Shown: positions 59,477-64,000 of the stretch, one piece after another
Layout: each line of letters begins with the position of its first letter
Numbering within the stretch: position 1 is the stretch's first letter
NCBI GenBank assembly: GCA_934365195.1
Contig: CAKRNA010000005.1
Span: 1 to 64,000 of the forward strand
Direction: 5' to 3'
Source of the DNA: an uncultured Clostridia bacterium
GTDB taxonomy: Bacteria > Bacillota > Clostridia > Christensenellales > CAAEEZ01
DNA length: 64,000 nucleotides
The notes under the pieces: generated by a model
What the model saw: only the letters and a program-made list of their open reading frames with translations
The model's database searches: none
What the model was told of the DNA's origin: nothing
Program-made: the position numbers and the translations under genes

Positions 59477-59505
59477 ATTATAACATAAGAATATATTTAT
59501 ATCAA
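59477..59505 (-). promoter_or_regulatory. Promoter of the yicC-to-thiN operon
   Basis: TTGATA (59500-59505) and TATAAT (59477-59482) on the minus strand, 17-base spacing. The rest of this 297-base spacer holds only the ligA terminator. Confidence 0.8.
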
Positions 59506-59679
59506 GTATTTTCATTTTTAGAGGTATAAATATATCTTATAACAAGCAAGATTTCCCCTCTTTTTAGTTAGTGTTTGCCCCTTTTTTTGCAATATTTTGC
59601 AATATTTTTCAAAATTACGATTTTCCCTTTTAAAAACCGCTTTCCCGCCTTAATAAAGCAGGTTTAACTTTAAATAAAA

Positions 59680-59704
59680 AAAGACGAATAATGATTTCGT
59701 CTTT
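59680..59704 (-). terminator. Terminator of pcrA-ligA
   Basis: Nine-bp stem AAAGACGAA/TTCGTCTTT with a seven-base loop, followed on the minus strand by TTTTATTT. Confidence 0.88.
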
Positions 59705-59739
59705 CTTTTGTGAACGTTTTTTGTTAAAAAATCTTACCG

Positions 59740-61683
59740 CTACTCTTCTAGCATTTTAAGAATTTCGCTTTCGCTAATTACTCTTACGCCCAAATCGAAG
59801 GCTTTTGTAAGTTTACTTCCCGCCTCCTTTCCGGCAAGCACGAACGAAGTTTTTTTCGATACCGAGGAAGACACTTTACCTCCGTTTTCCTCGATAAGTT
59901 TTTTCATATCGTCACGAGAATAGTTTGGCAAAGTTCCCGTAAGAACAAACGTTAGCCCGCTAAATTTTTGGCTACTGTTTTCTTTAAAAACTTCAAAATC
60001 TAGGATACTTCTAAACTTTTCCAAGTATTCTATATTTTCATCATTATTAAAGTAATTTGCCACGTTTTTAGCCATTATTTCGCCAAAGTCATCTATATTT
60101 TGCACTTTTTCATAATCCACGTGGTACAGATTTTCCAGCGTTTTAAACTCTTTTGCAAGGCTTTTTGACGCCTTGTCGCCGATGTTTTCAATGCCTAGCG
60201 CAGACAAAAATCTTGCAAGCGTAGTGTGCCTGCTGTTGTCTATTGCGGTGATTAAATTACTTATTTTTTTATCCTTAAAACTATCCAGCCCGTCAAGGTC
60301 GGCATTTGTTAAATTGTACAGGTCAAGCGGCGTTTTTACCCCTCTTTCGTTGTACAACAGTTCTGCCGTTTTTTCCGAAAAACCCTCGATATTCATACAA
60401 GATTTTTTTGCAAAATGGGTAAGTTGCCTTACGATTTGCGGTGCGCAATTCACGTCGTTGGTGCAAAAATAGAACACTCCTCTTCTTTCCACGTCGCTAT
60501 TACATGCAGGGCACTTTGTCGGCGGCAAAATGTCGATAGGATTATCGCCAAGTTCCGCAACGCCCGTTATCTCAGGGATTACGTCGTTACTTCTTCTTAT
60601 AAATACCGACGAATTGATTTTCACACCCTTTTTAAGTATATCGTCGTAGTTGTTTAAGGTAGCCCTTTTCACCGTTACGCCTGCTAGTTCCACCGGTTCA
60701 AGTATGGCAAGCGGATTAAGTTTTCCCGTCCTACTTACCTGCCAAACCACGTCCTTTAAAATAGTGGTTACCTCGTCGGCTTTGAACTTGTAGGCGATTG
60801 CCCACTTAGGAAACTTCTCGGTGTAACCGATTTGCTCCCTTATAGATAGGTCGTCCACCTTGATTACCACCCCGTCGATTAAGTAATCAAGGCTGTCCCT
60901 TTCGTCCGTTATTTTGTCTAGTTCCATTACGACTTCGTCGTAACTATTACAGATTTTAAAATGGTCGCCCACCTTAAAGCCTTGCTCCTTTAAAAAGTCG
61001 TACATAGCGCTTTGCGTGGAAAATTCTATCCCTTCGGTGTAGCCGACGTTATAGGTTATTACGTCCAGTTTTCTACTTGCCGTCACTTTTGGATCAAGGT
61101 TTCTTATCGCTCCGGCGGCGCCGTTTCGTGCGTTTTTAAGCGGTATTAAAGCCGTTTCGTTGTACTTAGCAAGGGAGGAAAGCCTCATAATGCCCTCGCC
61201 TTGAATTTCTATTTCGCCCTTAAAATCTATACTTAGCGGCACGCTTTTTATCGTCTTAACTTGCTCGGTTACGTCCTCGCCCTCTATTCCGTTGCCCCTT
61301 GTTGCAGCGGTTACAAGTTTGCCGTCCTTGTAGTATAGGTTTATGGTCAAGCCGTCGAATTTGTACTCTGTGGTCATCTTAGGCAAATACCCAAGTTCCT
61401 TTCTCACCCTCTCTAACCACTCGTTAAATTCCTCTTTGCTTTGGCATTTTCCTAGTGAGTACAAGCGTTTTTTATGAACGTAAGCGCCAAACTCTTTAAT
61501 AGGCTCTCCGCCCACCCTTTTAGTTGGTGAGTCATCAAGCACTATTCCCGTTTCCTTTTCCATTTTAACTAGGCAGTCGTAAAGTTTGTCAAACTCGCCG
61601 TCCGATATGGTCGGATTGTCCAAAACGTAGTAGTTGTAGCAATGCTTGTTAAGTAAATCTACAAGTTCACGCATTTCCATCAT
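59740..61683 (-). CDS. ligA: NAD-dependent DNA ligase
   Basis: 647 residues: adenylation domain with the active-site Lys in TEYKFDGLTINL, the GAAGAIRNLDPKV motif, OB-fold, zinc finger CPACNSDVERRGVFYFC, helix-hairpin-helix repeats and a C-terminal BRCT domain (FSGLTFVLTGTLPNYSRDD). The start overlaps the pcrA stop; the second ATG at 61680 is better spaced from GGAGG. It seals nicks in replication and repair. Confidence 0.97.
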   Translation of the reverse strand: MMEMRELVDLLNKHCYNYYVLDNPTISDGEFDKLYDCLVKMEKETGIVLDDSPTKRVGGEPIKEFGAYVHKKRLYSLGKCQSKEEFNEWLERVRKELGYLPKMTTEYKFDGLTINLYYKDGKLVTAATRGNGIEGEDVTEQVKTIKSVPLSIDFKGEIEIQGEGIMRLSSLAKYNETALIPLKNARNGAAGAIRNLDPKVTASRKLDVITYNVGYTEGIEFSTQSAMYDFLKEQGFKVGDHFKICNSYDEVVMELDKITDERDSLDYLIDGVVIKVDDLSIREQIGYTEKFPKWAIAYKFKADEVTTILKDVVWQVSRTGKLNPLAILEPVELAGVTVKRATLNNYDDILKKGVKINSSVFIRRSNDVIPEITGVAELGDNPIDILPPTKCPACNSDVERRGVFYFCTNDVNCAPQIVRQLTHFAKKSCMNIEGFSEKTAELLYNERGVKTPLDLYNLTNADLDGLDSFKDKKISNLITAIDNSRHTTLARFLSALGIENIGDKASKSLAKEFKTLENLYHVDYEKVQNIDDFGEIMAKNVANYFNNDENIEYLEKFRSILDFEVFKENSSQKFSGLTFVLTGTLPNYSRDDMKKLIEENGGKVSSSVSKKTSFVLAGKEAGSKLTKAFDLGVRVISESEILKMLEE

Positions 61684-63845
61684 AATACCTCCAAAGGTGC
61701 AATTTCTAGCGAGAATTTTTTGATACCCAGCCCGTCAAAAGCAATCGAAGCGCTAGTACCCGTCACGCTGATAATAGTGCCCACGCCAAAGGTTTTGTGC
61801 TTAACCTTTACGCCTGGCTTAAACTTAGACAAATCGGTGGTCTTTTTCACCTTATCCACGCCGTTTACCGTGGAAGCGTTCGACACTTTTTCCGCCGAAT
61901 ACTTGTTTTCAAGTTTCTTGGTGTCGGCAATTTTGCTTTGCGGCTTTGTTACCTTGCTATCCTCTAATATTTCGTCTATAAAGCAACTTCTTTTGTAAAA
62001 TACCATACCGTCGTAGCGGTATCTTGCGGCGCAGTAAGTAAGCGTTAGCCTTTCCATAGCCCTAGTAATCGCCACGTACATAAGCCTGCGCTCCTCTTCC
62101 ATTTTGCCCTCTTTAATACTTAGCCCGCTAGGGAACGTTTCCTGCTCCAACCCCACTATAAACACCACCTTAAACTCCAAGCCCTTTACTGCGTGCACGG
62201 TAGCAAGCCTTACGTAGTTGTCGTCGGTCACGTTGTCGGTATCGGTAAGTAGCGCAACGGATTGAAGGTAATCGATAATGGTTGCCTCTCTGTTATCGTT
62301 AGAAAACTCCTTAATACTAGCCACGTACGTTGCAATGTTTTCCACCTTATCTTGCCCCTCGGACTTATCCTTCAAGTTCTCGTAAGTCTCCACGATAGGC
62401 ACGGTGCTAAGCAGCGTATTAGCAAACTCGATAGGGCTAAGTTTTCCGCTATGAGATATTAACGAAGTAAGAATATCCCTAAACTCCATAAGTTTGTTTT
62501 TCGTACCGCTACTTAAAAAATCCAGCCTGTCGCAAGTAAGCACAGCATCGATTAAATCAAGGTTGTTCTCCTTTACGTAGTCCTTTAATTTTTCCACGGT
62601 GGCGTCGCCGATTCCCCTTTGCGGAAAATTGATTATTCTATAAATCGCATCGTTATCTTTCGGGTTGCAACTCGCTCTAAAATAAGCGTTGACCGTCTTG
62701 ATTTCTTCCCTTTCAAAAAATTTATAACCGCCAAAAATCTTGTACGGAATATTGTATAGGTTCAGTTTTTCTTCAAACTGCCTACTCATTGCTCCTGCCC
62801 TGTAAAGCACGGCAATATCGCTGTAATTATAGCCCGACCTAGTTAGTTCGTAAATCTTGTTGATTACGTACTCCGCCTCGCTCCTATCGGTTTTGCAAGG
62901 TGTGATTTGCACGCCCACGCCGTTTGGACTATTAGTCCACAAGGTTTTTTCTATCCTTTCCCTGTTGTTTTTAATTACCGAGTTTGCCGCCTTTAAAATA
63001 TTTGCGCTACTTCTGTAATTTTGCTCCAACTTGTAAGTGGTTACGTTTTCAAAGTCCTTTCTAAAATTGATAATATTCCTTATATCAGCGCCACGCCAAC
63101 TATAAATGCCTTGGTCCTCGTCGCCAACGACAAATATGTTTTTGTGCTCGGCAGAAAGTAGTTTTACCAAATTATATTGCAGCCCGTTGGTGTCTTGAAA
63201 CTCGTCGATATGGATATATCTAAAACGGTGCTGATACTTAGCAAGCACGTCAGGTTGCTCAATAAAAAGTTTAAGGCAAAGCACAAGCAAATCGTCAAAA
63301 TCCACGCTGTTACTAGCCTTTTTCTCCTCTTCATAAGCGGTGAACACGTCCTCTGCTACGGTCAAAACGTCGTAGGAAAAATCGCCTTCCAACTTTTTAA
63401 CGATATTAAACGGTTGCACACCAAAATTTTTGGCGTGAAAAATTACACCAGTTACCGCCTTTGATAGTTGCTTGTCGATTTCCTTATCCTTATATATTCT
63501 ATTTAGTATTTTTTTTGTATCGTCGGTATCTAAAATCGTAAAATTGTCGCCAAGCCCGATTCTCGTGCCGTCCAGCCTAAGCACTTTTGCGCAAAAAGAG
63601 TGGAAAGTAGATATCCACATACCCTCCTCGCCGCATTCTTTTACGATACGTTCCTTCATTTCCATAGCGGCTTTGTTTGTAAAAGTAATTGCCAAAATCT
63701 CGTAAGGTGATACGCCTAAATCTTTAATTAGGTGCGAAACCCTCTTGGTTAGCACTCTCGTTTTTCCGCTACCGGCCCCTGCAAGAACCAAAACCGCCCC
63801 TTCGGTATGGTTTACGGGTAATATTTGTTGCTCGTTTAATTGCAT
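61680..63845 (-). CDS. pcrA: ATP-dependent DNA helicase PcrA (UvrD/Rep family)
   Basis: 721 residues of SF1A helicase: LNEQQILPVNHTEGAVLVLA, Walker A GAGSGKTRVL, IHIDEFQDTNGLQYN, GDEDQGIYSWRGA, ATVHAVKGLEF and VAITRAMERL, with a Tudor-like C-terminal tail (GVKVKHKTFGVGTIISV). pcrA-ligA pairing is usual in Bacillota. A strong AAGGAGA site precedes the ATG. Confidence 0.97.
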   Translation of the reverse strand: MQLNEQQILPVNHTEGAVLVLAGAGSGKTRVLTKRVSHLIKDLGVSPYEILAITFTNKAAMEMKERIVKECGEEGMWISTFHSFCAKVLRLDGTRIGLGDNFTILDTDDTKKILNRIYKDKEIDKQLSKAVTGVIFHAKNFGVQPFNIVKKLEGDFSYDVLTVAEDVFTAYEEEKKASNSVDFDDLLVLCLKLFIEQPDVLAKYQHRFRYIHIDEFQDTNGLQYNLVKLLSAEHKNIFVVGDEDQGIYSWRGADIRNIINFRKDFENVTTYKLEQNYRSSANILKAANSVIKNNRERIEKTLWTNSPNGVGVQITPCKTDRSEAEYVINKIYELTRSGYNYSDIAVLYRAGAMSRQFEEKLNLYNIPYKIFGGYKFFEREEIKTVNAYFRASCNPKDNDAIYRIINFPQRGIGDATVEKLKDYVKENNLDLIDAVLTCDRLDFLSSGTKNKLMEFRDILTSLISHSGKLSPIEFANTLLSTVPIVETYENLKDKSEGQDKVENIATYVASIKEFSNDNREATIIDYLQSVALLTDTDNVTDDNYVRLATVHAVKGLEFKVVFIVGLEQETFPSGLSIKEGKMEEERRLMYVAITRAMERLTLTYCAARYRYDGMVFYKRSCFIDEILEDSKVTKPQSKIADTKKLENKYSAEKVSNASTVNGVDKVKKTTDLSKFKPGVKVKHKTFGVGTIISVTGTSASIAFDGLGIKKFSLEIAPLEVL

Positions 63846-63863
63846 ATTTTATCTCCTTATCGT

Positions 63864-63892
63864 AGTATATCATAAGAAAAATATTTTTACAA
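63864..63892 (-). promoter_or_regulatory. Promoter of pcrA-ligA
   Basis: TTGTAA (63887-63892) and TATACT (63864-63869) on the minus strand, 17-base spacing. Confidence 0.75.
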
Positions 63893-63936
63893 TCTACTCT
63901 TGTGTTATAAATGAATTTTATATTAAATAAAAAATA

Positions 63937-63982
63937 AAACTACCTTAGTATTTCGGCATTTTACCAAAACGTTCGGTAGTTT
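63937..63982 (-). terminator. Terminator of a gene beyond the right edge
   Basis: Outer stem AAACTACC/GGTAGTTT with a large, partly self-pairing loop, followed on the minus strand by a T-rich tract. It would end a leftward gene that starts outside the window. Confidence 0.6.
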
Positions 63983-64000
63983 ATTTTTTCTTATACAAAT

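Overview
The window looks like the chromosome of a low-GC Gram-positive bacterium (Bacillota, probably Clostridia). The main evidence is the run yicC-remA-gmk-rpoZ-coaBC-priA-def-fmt-rsmB-rlmN-rsgA-rpe-thiN-(spoVM-like)-rpmB-asp23-fakA-recG. It follows the order known from Bacillus subtilis, but without prpC/prkC between rlmN and rsgA and without sdaAB/sdaAA before recG. AT-rich spacers, strong GGAGG ribosome sites and TTGACA/TATAAT promoters agree with this.

Layout. 1-8.0 kb is core chromosome: clpC (cut by the window edge), galU, dinB, an apbE/NusG-II/Gx-transporter operon and an AlkD-like repair gene. 8.16-43.0 kb is accessory DNA inserted at the 3' end of a tRNA-Leu(UAA) gene. It is bounded by a 121-bp direct repeat with one mismatch, and a third copy of the tRNA 3' end at 28331 splits it into two tandem elements. 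43.0-64.0 kb is core again: four tRNA genes, recG-fakA-asp23, rpmB, the long yicC-to-thiN operon, ligA and pcrA.

Element A (8.16-28.33 kb) is a defence-like island whose recombinase is truncated. It carries (i) a tightly coupled seven-gene operon, read leftward from 20.5 to 9.1 kb: an HTH/coiled-coil regulator, a 1540-aa UPF1-like SF1 helicase, a 752-aa unknown protein, a coiled-coil protein, a ClpB-type AAA+ ATPase with a degenerate first ATPase half, a radical-SAM activase-like protein, and an RNase III-like gene broken by one in-frame TAA; (ii) a DinD/BRO-N gene; (iii) a cytosine-5 methyltransferase next to a MORC/MutL-like GHKL ATPase operon. I do not recognise (i) as a named system, and it is the best candidate here for something undescribed.

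Element B (28.33-42.98 kb) is an apparently intact temperate element. A large serine recombinase and an S24/XRE repressor face a leftward operon of about 15 genes. The operon holds an initiator gene with palindromic iterons inside it, DUF3102, a PcfK/AcrIIA9-like protein, PcfJ, YopX and ASCH-like proteins, then a surface/assembly module: two secreted proteins sharing a C-terminal membrane module, and a Zot-type ATPase like the filamentous-phage pI assembly motor. It ends in a 310-bp hairpin-rich intergenic region. This suggests an inovirus-like element of a Gram-positive host, although no rolling-circle Rep was recognised.

All assignments come from reading motifs, gene order and repeats by eye. 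No database search was run.
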